Below, piece by piece: positions 22,895 through 34,510 of a stretch of DNA of 64,000 nt (the stretch's first letter is position 1; each line of letters starts with the position of its first letter). The notes below the pieces were generated by a model. That model made no database searches, was not told where the DNA came from, and worked only from the letters and a program-made list of their open reading frames with translations. The DNA lies in contig NC_063436.1 in assembly GCF_020379485.1 (NCBI RefSeq), positions 19,032,423 to 19,096,422 on the forward strand, read 5' to 3'. The stretch is from Brassica napus (Eukaryota; Streptophyta; Magnoliopsida; Brassicales; Brassicaceae). A program made the position numbers and the translations under genes.

Positions 22895-23948
22895 GCAAAT
22901 TGGTCTTTCCTTGCGGATTTAGATTGCTTGTTCTAGAGAGAGAAAGCAGATCTAGTTGGTCCCGGCGTACGGCCGGCGCGTGCGCGCGCGTGCCGTCGCC
23001 GGACCCAGAGTCCGTCAGGTTTCATAGCATTTCTGGTATCTCTCCTTCGTATCCCTTCTACCCTCGCCTTGTCTGAGCTCTGGCTGCGACCTAATCCATG
23101 GTGCATGGCGGTTTGTCTGTCTTGGAGTTAAGACGCGACGGTGGGAAGGAGTTTCTGCGGTGGAGAGACGGCTCGTTTTTAAGATCAAGGTGCGATTCCG
23201 GGAGGAGGAGACTCTCATAGCTCCGTCGTCCTCGGTTTTCTCCGGGAGGTGGAGACTTTCTTTGCTCCGTCGCCGCCGGTTCAGTTTTCCGGGAAGGGGA
23301 GGCTTGCATAGCTCTGCCGTCGCCGTATAGTTTCCGGAGGGTAGAGGCTACTGTAGCTCTACGTTGCCGGCTTGGAACCCGTAGGAACATTGGGTGTTTA
23401 GAGGTGAAAGGTTGGTTTGGTTTTTGTTCTTGTCGGCTCGGGGAGAAAGGAGACACATCGGTTGAGTTCTTTGAAGAAGATAAACCTCTCCGTGGTTCAT
23501 CGCCGACAAGAGAGGTTAGTGAGGTCGTGATTTACTTTCGAGAGAAGAGGTGGTGGTCCTGACGAAAGCGCGGTATGTCCGATTAAGCTTTCGCTGGGGG
23601 ATCATCGGAGATGAAGGCTGTGTGTTGCGGGTTTTCGAGATCCGGCGTAACCAAGGTGTGGTGAGGTGGCCCTGGAGGCGTTTCGAGGCGGAGAAGATCA
23701 GGTCGAGGCGGGTTGCGACGCGTGTCGTTCCGAGGGTTTAGATGCTTCCACGTGTCTCTGCAACCTGCTTCCTTGATGCGCTTCTCCGGCCGGCGTCGTT
23801 CGGGTCTGACTGGTGTGGGCCGCAGGCCTTTATTAAGTGTTGACATTTGTAGCCCGTTTGCTTTGGGCTTCTTGCCTTTTGTTCTTGTATTTGGGCCTTG
23901 GGCCGGTTTTATTCAATAAAAAAAACATCAATTTGGGAAAAAAAAAAA
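22895..23948 (+). mobile_element. GC-rich poly(A) retroposon, about 1.05 kb, non-coding
   Basis: AAGGAGAAGGGAGCAGA (17 bp) is found just before about 22895 and again just after a run of A at about 23939-23948. So a poly(A)-tailed element with a long target-site duplication is inserted. It is GC-rich against AT-rich flanks and ends in a 3'-UTR-like TTTGGGCC-rich segment with an AATAAA signal. No reverse transcriptase or other protein is readable. Internally, about 23190-23390 holds four imperfect ~55-bp units beginning CCGGGAGG or similar. It resembles a LINE leader fused to a LINE tail, or the Arabidopsis Sadhu-type non-autonomous retroposons. Family assignment is inference. Confidence 0.65.
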
Positions 23949-24229
23949 GGAGAAGGGAGCAGAAACTTAATAAGTGAGGGGGGGGCACTGGGTTAAAGAG
24001 TACAGAGAATATTGTCAGAAAAGCCGCGCAATCTGTTGTCCTTCCATTTGCTCACACTTGCTAAAATTATAAATCTAACCCTCCTCCACATATATATCTA
24101 CGAGCTTGTCTTATTACAGGTTCTGTCATGAAACATATGGGCCTTTCGAAATATTGGGCTTTTATTTTCTTACTCTTCTGTCTATTCTCTACCAATTTCT
24201 TGAGCTTTGACTAAAACATCATTTTCATG

Positions 24230-24830
24230 TCAACTTACTACATACCAGATAGATTATATAAACTTCGTCCGAGTAATGTGGAAAACAGATTTAGAAAGCA
24301 TTATTCAGAATGTTAAGTATATAACAAGTGCATGAAATTTGTAAGACCAATCTAATCTACTGTACAATCTCTCGTTGAATATTATAAAAACTTGTTACAA
24401 AATCAAACGCATCAAAGAACAAATCGAGATGATTTACAATAATAAAATAAAAATTAGGAAATGTAATACTATACAGAGAGCCTTTTGTGTACAGATATGT
24501 AGTAGCAATATCATCCAACAAGGGAGCCAAAACCATGAGAGCTCTTCTGATCCAAAGACTGATTCAAGAAATGCTGGTCTTACCCAAAAGCCAGAGAACA
24601 AGCAACCTTTTGATCCCGAAAATAGTATGAAGAGTACTTCTATCAAGTGTAAACCCAGACACTGTGATTTCTGCTTTGTTGTTTGCAAAGTAGTTCATCG
24701 CAAAATCCAACAATGAGTATTAGATAACTAGAGATGTGAATAAGATATGAGATTTGGTGTCTATGTACCTGAGCTTGTCATTTTTTAAGAGAACTTATTT
24801 TATTTAGTAAGTATTTTATAAATATCTCTT
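24230..24830 (-). pseudogene. Duplicated last exon and 3' UTR of the DUF3537 gene
   Basis: The block at about 24230-24830 is a diverged direct copy of about 25290-25840. It includes a copy of the DUF3537 terminal exon (24698-24564 on the - strand), still open and reading NYFANNKAEITVSGFTLDRS to a stop. The splice acceptor that ends in CAG in the real gene reads TTGCGA here, so the AG is lost. No other exons accompany it. It is a partial tandem duplication lying downstream of the functional gene. Confidence 0.8.
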
Positions 24831-25594
24831 TTTTTTTTGGAACACTTTTTTTTTTGGAACACTTTTTTTTTGGAACACATAAATATCTCATTCTGCATAA
24901 AGGGCGTTATTACATAATTACGTATTAATATTTTTGTTTTGATTCCTAGAGTTCTGTATATTTGATTTTTCGACCAAATTGAAACGGATTGAAACAAAAT
25001 TTTACCGTACTTTGTGCCCACCCGACTTCTCCTTAGTTGGACTTGCTAGTCTAATTAGATTAAGTTATCTTTTTGATATAAAACACAATTGGTTTGCCTT
25101 TCGAATCTAAGTCCAGTTTACGGTTTGGTCGACTGGGATTGGATTCAACCGACATCAGGTAGCATGTGGTCATAGTGGATCAATGGGATCATTTGGCCTT
25201 TTTGTTTTTGTCTGTGTTTTTGTTTTCCTCTGCCACATCGTCTCTTGTCTCTCTCAGACTCTCACGCTAAACTCTGCTTACAAAATTGACAAAAACATGA
25301 TTTCCATATTAACTTACTTCAAACCAGAGGTTCAGAAATTTAGAAAGCATTATTCACGAGTTAAGCTTAATAATTAGAAAATCACGTAACAGAGATACAA
25401 ATGCATGAACTTTGTAAGAACCAGTCTAATTTCTGTATGATCTCTCGTTAAACATATGAAAGTTTGTTACAAAATAAGATGATTTACAATAATAAAAATA
25501 AAAATCAGTAAATATTATACTTTTACAGAGAGCCTCTTATGCAAGTAGCAATATCACCCAACAAAGGAGCCAAAACTCTGATCAAAAGAATGAT
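24831..25594. other. Intergenic, 3' flank of the DUF3537 gene
   Basis: A short tandem repeat (T-run plus GGAACAC, three copies) is at about 24828-24880. From about 25290 the DNA is the 3' flank of the DUF3537 gene that also occurs in the duplicated block. No separate gene is supported. Confidence 0.4.
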
Positions 25595-27595
25595 TCAAGA
25601 GATGCCAATGGTCTTACCCAAAAGCCAAAGAACAAGCGACATTTCAATACCGAATATTGTATGAAGAGTACTTCTATCAAGTGTAAACCCAAATACCGTG
25701 ATTCCTGCTTTATTGTTCTCAAAGTAGTTCACTGCAATATCCAACAATGAGTAAATATTAGATTACTAGAGGTGTGAAAAAAGATTTGTGTGTATGCATA
25801 AGCATATATATATGTTACCTAGAGCTTGTCGTTTTTGGAATGATATAGTGCTATAAGCATAAGCAGGTATGAGATTATTGTTATCAAAATCATCTTCTTC
25901 GTCTCCATAATCCTCACTGTCGTCCGTATCTCCAGTATCAACATCTTTTGAAGAGAACCCGTGTCCACTTTCTCTATCAACTAACCTTGGACTCCCACCT
26001 TCCACTGCCTCAAAGGATTCTATTGTCGCGCAGACATGCCACTTGGCGGCAAGGCAAGTCACAGCCTGAGCCTTGTGTGTGATCTTTGAGGCACTTCGTA
26101 GTAGAATGAGCAGCGCAGTGACCAGCGTCACTGAACATAGCTGAGATGATCACAAACCAAAAAAAAAACTTCATCAAGATTCATCAAGATCCAATAAAAA
26201 GTGAAACAAAAACAAAAAAACTTACTGCGAGTTCTCCAGTTTTGTAGATATTCAATTCAGCATGTGCCTTAGTGGTAATAAGCAGAGAGTAAAACTGACT
26301 TCCAGTGACAAGAATCAATGACAACAATATGAAGGTCCTGAATCTGTGGCTGATGATTCTCAGGTGACGTCTGATGCGGAGATGTTCAGACAAGATGGTA
26401 CCAACATCTGAATCCGTCTGAAAAACCTGAGCAAAGTCTTGGAGCCTGAGGATCTGGAGATGGCAGATGAGACGGAAGAGGACACAAACCAGGAAGATCA
26501 CGGTAGTACGGTAGAGCCACGAGCAGATCTCCATCAGACAAGCGACTGTATCACTCAGGAGAACGTTACCGAGGAATGGAATCCGAGAAGCGCCTGAAGC
26601 GTACCACCATATCTTGTATGCGCTCGTGGCTAAGAAACAAGGCGTGACGAAGTAGGAGAGAATCTTAAGCGATCTCTGCATAACAAAAGAGTTGAGAGAT
26701 TATAGAACACAACTATACACATGGGGCTATGTGCTAATTCATATAAACAAAAGCAAAAAAAAACACTTAATACTTGTGAAGCAAGTAAACAAAGAGGGTT
26801 TTCAAGATTCATACTAGGTCATTGTTTACACCACCATTTTAGTATTTACAAAGATTTATACAGAAAAACCACAGATTCAAATTTTCAGACACTTATAGGA
26901 AGAAGAAACCTTATTCAAATTGGACACAACCAGGAACAAAACCGATCCTGGTTAAAATCGAATGAAACATTCGTTTTGGCCTCGAAACTATTATACATAG
27001 ATTTTAAAGCTTCTAAACTATGTAAAGAATTTTTATGATAAAATTCATTTTAAAATGTTTATGGCTCCTAAATCTTAGGACGGGTCTAGAAACCAATCAA
27101 GAATCCTAAAATTGAAAACTTGGAATTGGAAACGATCAAAAGAAAGAACAAAAAACTCACGTTGAGCTGATTGGTGTAGCCTTGGCGAACAGTCTCACTC
27201 TCGTGCCAAAGCTTATCGAAGAAGAGGAAGCGTCGGAGACCATACTTGCTGACGAATCTCGAGAGACAGAGGAAAGAAAGGGAAGCGAAGCTGCTGAGAG
27301 AAAGCTGAACCACGGAATCATACGGCCTCGAGTGATGGCTGTCGCAGTCAGCGCAAGCGATGACGAAGTGAGACGTGGCCGGGACCACGAGCGTGAAGAC
27401 GACGAACATGGACCAAGACAGAACCGCCGTCCAAGGGCTCGACTGATCCACGCACATCCATCTCAGGTATTTCCGGAAACTCTGGAGCTCGTCCTGCGCG
27501 TGGGAGACGCAGCGCGTGAACTTGTTTTCACGGTTTATCAACGGCTCTCGTCTTCCTCCTCCTCCTGCTGCGGTTCCGATGTCGATGTCCGCCAT
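25595..27595 (-). CDS. DUF3537 multi-pass membrane protein
   Basis: Four exons on the - strand (27595-27161, 26675-26226, 26140-25819, 25731-25595) give 447 aa. An N-terminal hydrophilic stretch (REPLINREN) is followed by a conserved WMCVDQSSPW segment, then about seven to eight hydrophobic helices. Between the later helices lies an acidic loop (DTGDTDDSEDYGDEEDD). The last exon adds a final helix (FGIEMSLVLWLLGKTIGIS). The family is plant-specific; Arabidopsis At3g20300 is annotated as ligand-gated-channel-like but its function is not established. Two in-frame ATGs exist (27673 and 27595). I chose the second because it starts the conserved-looking MADIDIG and the upstream extension is unlike the rest. 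Its last exon is duplicated about 1 kb downstream. Confidence 0.88.
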
Positions 27596-28577
27596 GGACG
27601 AGAGGGGAGAGACTAGAGAAAGGTTCTCTGGTTTTGTTTTTGGATATTGATGATGACACGGTTGGATGAACAAGGCAGAGGATCAGAGATATAGCTAAAA
27701 ATTGTTAAGGTTATTTATGATTGATGTTAACGCGGCCTTTGACAACCAACCATATACAGATACAAACTAACAGTTGTAATAAACCAATTACTATGAATCT
27801 TGTTACTTTGAAGATGATGTTTATGTCTTTTTGTATAACCTTATTTCTTAACGTGCTTGTTTTTTTTTTTGTTTTGTTTTATTATGCCTTCGGGTTTATG
27901 TTGTATAAGTGATTGTTTATGTGTTTATATAAGGCTGACTTTTGTTTTACAATTTAACAAAAAGAAATGTATTTATGTTTTCATTAAACAAAAAGAAATG
28001 TAGATGTGTGTTCATGAGAAAATCCTGATTTGACAATCACGGGGGATTGTTGATATTTTTCCCTAGGATTTTTTGAATTTTTTTTCACAGAAAGTTTTTT
28101 TTTTCCTATAATCTCTTAGATTTCTTTTATCTCTTAGAAATAAAACAATTTCTGATAAATATTTTTCATTACCATATAAAAATGAAAAAAATAATAGCAT
28201 GCAACTTAATGTAGGACATGTATTTTTTTTTAACAGGTTTTAGTTGATTACTGATTAAACTGTTTTCCACTCCTATACAACGAATTATATAACTTGTTCA
28301 TAAATGATTAATTTGAATCATAAACAATAAATCGTTATTAGTTATTATGTCTAACAAACTTGATCTAATCAATGAATTTATTCAAATAATTGTCAACATT
28401 TCTTAGTTTTTTTGTTAATGGAATACCTTTATGGATTATAGTTCTAATCATTATCATTTATCGGGGAAAAAGTACGTGACAGTGAAAAAGTATTAGAAAA
28501 ACATGATGAAGAGTTGCAAAGCATACAAGATGATTGTTTTACAAAAAAAAAGCATACAAGATGATAGATAGTGTGAA
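27596..28577. other. AT-rich intergenic DNA
   Basis: The first ~100 bases are the leader of the DUF3537 gene. The rest contains no supported gene or element. A short direct repeat (AACAAAAAGAAATGTA) at about 27957 and 27987 is the only visible structure. Confidence 0.4.
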
Positions 28578-29404
28578 CTAGGCATGGGCATTCGGGGTCC
28601 CAATCGGGTTTCGGTTTTATCCATTCGGGTTTCGGTTTTTCGGGTTTATCAAAATCAACCCCATTCGGGTTATATAAAAGTTCGGTTCGGGACCGGTTCG
28701 GGTTCTATCGGGTTCGGGTCGGGGTTAGTAAATCTTCAAAGAACCGGTATAACCCATTGTACTTTCGGGTTCGGGTCCCAATCGGTTCTTCGGTTTAAAA
28801 ATACCTGATTTGTACCTATTTTGTCACTAAAACATAAATAAAATCAGTTTTTCGAATTTAAAATACATGATTTGTACATATTTTAATAGCCAAAACATAA
28901 GTAAAATTGATTCAAAAATAAGAAAAAACATCAAACGTGATCATTCAAAATCAAGCGAAAGATAAACATAGTTAGTGATATAAAGAAAACCATATAAATG
29001 AAATCATAAAACAAAAAATAAGTTCTCATGAAATGAGAAACATTATTCAATAAAAACAAAACCAAAATCTAAAAACTTCAGGCATCAACCGCCACATTCC
29101 ACCATCAACCTTCATTTGATGTAACAGATAATTATTTTAGAAGTTCAATAATATCTTAAAGTATTTTGGATACATATTAAGAATTAAGATCATATTTGGT
29201 AGAAGTTTTTTTGTGATTTTAAATGTTTCGGGTTCTATCGGATATCCATTTAGGTCCGGGTTCGGTTCGGATAATACCCATAACCCAAAATACCAAAAAA
29301 CAGGATCCATTCGGTATTTATGTCGGGTTCGGATCGGTTCGGATTCATTTTTATCGGATCGGGTTTGGTTCGAATTTTCGGGTTCGGTTTATTTGCCCAG
29401 CCCT
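28578..29404. mobile_element. TIR element with 8-9 bp target duplication, GGGTTCGG-rich
   Basis: AGTGTGAA occurs at 28570-28577 and 29405-29412. The element ends are CTAGGCATGGGCA on the left and TGCCCAGCCCT on the right, an imperfect inverted repeat. Both ~200-bp subterminal regions are full of TCGGGTTCGG motifs, which are direct rather than inverted; the centre is AT-rich. No transposase is present. The 8-bp duplication and (C)TAGGGNTGGGC-type ends suggest a non-autonomous hAT; a 9-bp reading would point to a Mutator-like element. Confidence 0.65.
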
Positions 29405-29412
29405 AGTGTGAA

Positions 29413-32258
29413 CAAACAGGCTGTAGGACGTCGACATGTAATGTTTAAGATTTAGGCCACATATTACGCAAATCACCGTACATACGGCGCCACGTATGTT
29501 GGTAGGGAGCTTCTAATTACCACTAAATTAATTTGACATTCTTAACAAAGAAACATAATATATTAGATCAACTGAACTAGTAAACTCTTAATTTGTTCTC
29601 TTAACTTTTAATTATACGAATTTCGATTAATTAAGAATTCTAGTCCCCGGCGGCATGTCTTAAGAGAATGGAAAAATAATAAAAAAATTAAAATTTATTC
29701 AACCGAACGAACGAGAATTCAGATCTGATTACAAGTTCTATTTGAATAAAAAATTTCAAGTCAATCTATTACATTCATAGCTTTAACCCTTCATTAAACC
29801 CGACAAGTTCCGACAATCAGCTTTTAAAATCCTAAAGGAATCGGTTACCGTTCTCGATCATTGACAATTTTTTTGGGAAAGTGAAGTTCTCCTCATTTCA
29901 TCGGATGCCGGAGTTTTCCTAGTTGTCTCTGAAATACCTAACTTCCGATGAACTCCTTGAAACTTATAATTATCACTGTCAATAAAGTACTAGACAAACA
30001 ATAAAAGAGATGGATTCAAGTAACCCTTACCAAGAAGAGCTCCAAGAAACCGAGCTGTACGCTCGCCCATGCTTGCCGCGACACCAAAAGGGCCTGGCCA
30101 TAGCACCACACCCCGGAAACATCTCTAACAACCTAGCCATAAGCCGCAAATATTTTATTCATGGACTTGTTTTTTGCTTGTGACATTGCAAATAGCTATC
30201 CATTTTGAAAAAAAAATAAAATTTTTTTTTTTGGTTTAGAAATTAAAAAGAAACATAGTAAATTAATTAATTTTGTTAATATTATCAAATAAAAAAAAGT
30301 TTGTTAATACTCTCAAGTCAAGAATAAAAATTTTAATTTATCCAAAATCAATTTTCTTGAAATAAATAGATTGCGTATATCCATCAATTGTTAAACATGT
30401 TGAACATTTGTTTTTGAAGAAAAAGATTTCTTATGTATAATTTTAATACTAGTATATAAACTATTTTATTTTTGAACAGAACACACGAAAATGAACATAT
30501 CATATATCAAGTTTCACAGTAAATTGGAATCAGTAGCTGAAACGCATCATAATTTCAAAATGGACGAGAGTATGTAAATACGAATATGTGGTTTAAACTT
30601 TGGTTTATAAGATTTGATTGGTAATCTCTTTTACTTATTTTTTTTCGATATTTCTACAGCAAATAAGTCGTATTAGCAACCAGCAATGATCCCTAACCTT
30701 CCAACGTATATGAACCTAAAACTCCCAACTCCCAACTCCCAACTCCCAACTCTCACAAAGTTGAAAAAAGTATGGCAAAGGCTGAGATGGTAGAGGATGT
30801 AATTTTGTGACTAAACTGAATATAACTTTCAAGTGAAAGAGTAGAAACTGGCCGGCATAAGCTTTAATGGGCTGAAATAATTTCTGTCACAAAAATACAA
30901 GCCGTGCTCGGAACACGCAAGCCATACTAAATTGTGTTCAGACTTCAGACGTTTGTCAGAACTCAGAACGTCATAGCTTAGTTGATGACATATATCTTTG
31001 ATGGGTTCGACAAGAAAGAATGGATCATTTCTGGTTTGTGAAATATGAGATGATGATCTAGCATATTAGCTATAGTTTCGATGAGAAAATAGATCGCTTA
31101 GCCAAAAACAAATGAACTATTTGAAAGTTTGAGATAAAGCTATTATGTATGTAAGAACCCAAAAGATTCGAACCTACTCCATACCATTATGAGAGAGACT
31201 CATTACTCGACCCCCTCAATTTTCGAAAGGTTACAACAGTAATGGAACATTGTAGATTATTTCGAAATTATTATATTTGGACCAGAATCCGAACCCTAAA
31301 AAAGAAAGCGAAAGCGACTTAAGAGTTGAGACAGGTTCATGTAATAAATCTTGGGAGTAAAGAACAAGACATCATCACTTCTTAAAATTCTACAATATCT
31401 TTAAAGATTTTCCATTACAACTTTACAAGCCTTGCCCTTATGCGGTAAAAATAAAAACAAAAAGCTTGGTCTTTCTTCAAACACAAAGATTCACTGTCTG
31501 AATCCGTGGCAGAGAAGCAAAGTAGATACCAAATTTAGGACAACTCGGCCAGCAAATTTTAATAAAATGGTCAAACATACACAGCGAACTCTACCACCCA
31601 ACAGAATTTACAGATCAACATCATCTCAGCCACCAAACTTTAACCTGCTCAAAATTCAAACGCGGATTGGGTACACGAAATGTAAAGCCTTTACTGCCTT
31701 CCTGCTGCACCTAAAAAGATGAATGAAACACTTCAGAGGGCTTAGCAATTTACAATGAATATTCCAACTTATTTCTTAAAACCACCTAATTAGGTAGCAA
31801 AGGAGCTTCACCATCCTTGTTTCTTCAAGCTTATGAAACCGTTCAGATCTTCTGCCTATGTCCCTCATAGATTCCTTCCATTTCATAGCCAAACTCAGAT
31901 CACAAGAAACACTAAAAGGCTTACTTCTAGAATAAAAACCCTGACTTTTATCAAGATCAAAGACAAACAAGTGCCTGTGTTACACACATGAATGTATTTA
32001 TGAAAATGTAGCCTCATACTCCAAACCATCCATAAGCACATCAGTGATAGATACTGTATAAATTCTACAGACTTTGGATTTTGAATAATTAAGAATCATC
32101 AGCAGCTATATAAGTGTTACATGTAACAAAGGTTTGATCTTTATAAGAAACAGACAAGTGAATGAAACACAGATCTGGTTCTTACAACAACAGATCTTAA
32201 CACAAACTCTCTCTCCCTATCACTTCTTCATCATCTTTGTTGTCATTGTGCTCAAAGA
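29413..32258. other. Long intergenic region upstream and downstream flanks of ERF7
   Basis: Most is AT-rich with no gene. At 30030-30120 the - strand reads FRGVVLWPGPFGVAASMGER and TARFLGALL up to a GTAAGG donor, which looks like one real exon edge, but I do not recognise the protein and find no partners. A five-copy tandem CTCCCAA is at about 30722-30757. The stretch 31380-32258 is the 3' flank of ERF7. Confidence 0.35.
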
Positions 32259-32906
32259 TCAAAGACGCAGATCGGTGCAGTGGAGATCGTCCGCGCCTAC
32301 GAATAAGTCAACGCCATCCAACGGCGGAAAATTAAGATCAAACTCAAACGGCGGTTTCCGCCGCGAAGACGACGAAGCTATGTCGTCTCCGTCTTCAACC
32401 ACCGACGACGACGAATCGCAGTCGCTGCGGCAATCCTCCGGCGCCACCGGCGGAGTCCGTGGATATCTCTTCGTCGCCGCCTTCGCCACGGAAGAAGACG
32501 CTGGTCTCACTCCGCTGCACGACTTAACGGTGCTGCTCATGCTGCTACTCGCCGGCCGGCTGATGATAACAACCTCCTGCTCTCCGCCGTATAACCGGTG
32601 GTCCATAAAGGGATCGATCTGGTTCCGATGATGGAGTGGTTGGAGAGGAGAGGAAGGAGAACAGTCGATTTGGAAGTTGGTCTTGGCCTTTGGACCGCGG
32701 AGGTTACGAGCGGCTGCGTCGTAGGCGCGTGCGGCTTCCTCCGCGGAGTCGAACGTGCCGAGCCAGACTCGGGATTTTTTCAAGGGGTCACGGATCTCGG
32801 CGGCGAAACGGCCCCAAGGTCTCTTCCTAACGCCTCTGTACCTCGGCTCCTTCACAGATCCGGGAAGGGCGGGTGGAACGGCGGAAGAGCCTCTCCCTTT
32901 CCTCAT
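32259..32906 (-). CDS. ERF7: AP2/ERF transcriptional repressor ERF7
   Basis: Intronless, 215 aa. A single AP2/ERF DNA-binding domain starts at residue ~20 ([20 protein letters not shown]) and contains the WLG element and AARAYD. Ala and Asp at the group-VIII/B-1 positions are consistent with GCC-box binding. Near the C-terminus is an EAR repression motif (FDLNFPPLD), the site for TOPLESS/SIN3-type co-repressors. The protein ends DLHCTDLRL. This combination identifies ERF7, a nuclear repressor of ABA and drought responses in Arabidopsis, and the position matches At3g20310. It is slightly shorter than my memory of Arabidopsis ERF7, with losses in the glutamine-rich middle. Start is the only ATG before the AP2 domain. 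Confidence 0.93.
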   Translation of the reverse strand: MRKGRGSSAVPPALPGSVKEPRYRGVRKRPWGRFAAEIRDPLKKSRVWLGTFDSAEEAARAYDAAARNLRGPKAKTNFQIDCSPSSPLQPLHHRNQIDPFMDHRLYGGEQEVVIISRPASSSMSSTVKSCSGVRPASSSVAKAATKRYPRTPPVAPEDCRSDCDSSSSVVEDGDDIASSSSRRKPPFEFDLNFPPLDGVDLFVGADDLHCTDLRL

Positions 32907-33740
32907 GGTGGGAGAACCAGAAGTAATGTGATTGAGAAGAGATCTGTGTGTCTGAAGTTGATGGAATGATGAGGAAGATGAAGCAACTCTTCAGCATAAA
33001 GCCATTTATTTTATTTTTTTATTTATATAACTTTCTTTTGAAATTTTATTCAACTATATATTTTTAAATTATTTTTGGAATAGTTTTTTTTTGTTGTGGC
33101 GTTTATTTTCCAAACTCCGATTCTATTTTCCTTTTACTTTAGACTTTTATTCGATTATTGAATATAACAATTTAATTATTTTCGGTTTATTACAGAACTT
33201 GAAAGACTTTAAAAGAGTTCACAAGAGATATGTCTCGAAATGCGAAGAAATTTAAAGCAAAAGAGGGTAAGCACTTGCTCTCTGTCTTGACTCTGACCAC
33301 AATACGTACTAAAATAAAAATAATCCTCTTTGTTTATTATTATTATTAATTTATTATACTAATCGCATATCGACTCTACGCATAATGACCAAAACATCCT
33401 TGTCTACTTATTTTATTTTGAATTAATAATATACTACGATATTCCTCGAAATTATTAATTTATTTAAGTGAATTGACCACCCTACACGAAAACGAGACAT
33501 GCTTATCGTCATCAAACTCATCATCACCTCCCCCTCTCCCGTGTGAAAAGTAAATGCTGTTGAGGAAATGCATCAATGCAGAAAACACATAGTCGTTGTT
33601 CGTATATACTGGATTACTTCTAAATAAGAACATACATTTAAACAAAAAAAAATGAACTTGCTCACCTTTTATCAAAAACTAGTTTCATAATAGCCACCTG
33701 AGAGATTTGATGAGTAGTTTTAAGTGTTTTTTTCTTGTGG
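32907..33740. other. Promoter region of ERF7
   Basis: AT-rich DNA without a supported gene. The - strand frame at 33460-33675 is short, has no family match I know and is not called. This stretch is presumed to contain the ERF7 promoter and leader. Confidence 0.4.
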
Positions 33741-34400
33741 TTTCATCGCCCGTGAATCCCAGAATATCTCAGCTTACGCTCTACAATGAAATCATCAAAA
33801 GACCATGTTAAACATTTCTTTCATCTTGAATGACATAACAAAGTTACATCTACGTTCTTCAAAGTGTAAATCAGAGTACTGTAGATTGACTTCTGTATTA
33901 GTTCTCTATTTTCAGGTGTCATAAGCGAAAATCTTACTGTACAAACAATAACACCAAGACTATTAACTCATATCGTCACAAGCTTGGATCAGGCTGTGAG
34001 TTAGACACTCAAATTCCTCGAGCAAGCCGCTTTTACGAAACTCAGAGATCAAAGGTTGACCATCACTACATCAAAACCCAACACTTACACATGAGAAGAG
34101 TATACATTAGATCCAGCAAAGCTCACCAAAACTACTCATAACACGGTTCGGAGCAATGGTTTTGCTTCATCAATAACTGATGCCGCTCTCTCAGCAAGCG
34201 AAATACGCATTGCCAACACCAGTCTCCTCTACTTCACGTCCGATACGAGTGAATATTCCAACTAATGCATCTAAACTCACTCCTTGCTCTCCCTTTATCT
34301 CATGTGCCTATTACAAACAATCAGACCTTATTTACTACATTCCGGATGCAAAGGCCCTACTTATGAAGGTTCGTGTACTGGATCCCTCGGTCTGTCTCTC
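33741..34400 (-). pseudogene. TGD2: Decayed TGD2 (MCE-domain lipid transfer) copy
   Basis: On the - strand, successive short frames match the C-terminal half of plant TGD2 in order: RDPVHEPS, VGPLHPECSK, GLIVC (34390-34310); VSLDALVGIFTRIGREVEE then ERAASVIDEA after a frameshift (about 34290-34165); PLISEFRKSGLLEEFE and SLIQACDDM (about 34050-33970); MTPENRELIQKSIY and IYTLKNV (about 33925-33855); and DILGFTGDE (about 33775). Several in-frame stops and shifts interrupt it. TGD2 is the phosphatidic-acid-binding subunit of the chloroplast-envelope TGD1/2/3 lipid importer. Gene order places At3g20320 here, next to ERF7. The N-terminal half is not visible; a TIR element begins just upstream. Confidence 0.75.
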
Positions 34401-34510
34401 AGTCTGCTCTCAAGAAAGTATCACGAGCTGGTCTAAGTTGATATACACATCTCAAACGGCTTCAATATCAATTAGGAGGCAACTGGGACATAGTCTACTT
34501 TTGCGGAAAA

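Noticed and set aside
22960..23000. GCGCGTGCGCGCGCGTGC tract as a possible CpG-type promoter or Z-DNA site
   Set aside because: It lies within the retroposon body and nothing around it suggests a gene start; kept only as composition of that element.
27182..27616. 144-codon open frame on the + strand, charged
   Set aside because: Antisense shadow of DUF3537 exon 1; no family similarity.
28584..29455. Short + strand open frames rich in Gly, Ser and Arg
   Set aside because: They fall in the repeated GGGTTCGG motifs of a transposable element; codons simply follow the repeat.
32134..32631. 165-codon open frame on the + strand
   Set aside because: Antisense to the ERF7 coding region; the ERF domain and EAR motif on the other strand explain the open frame.
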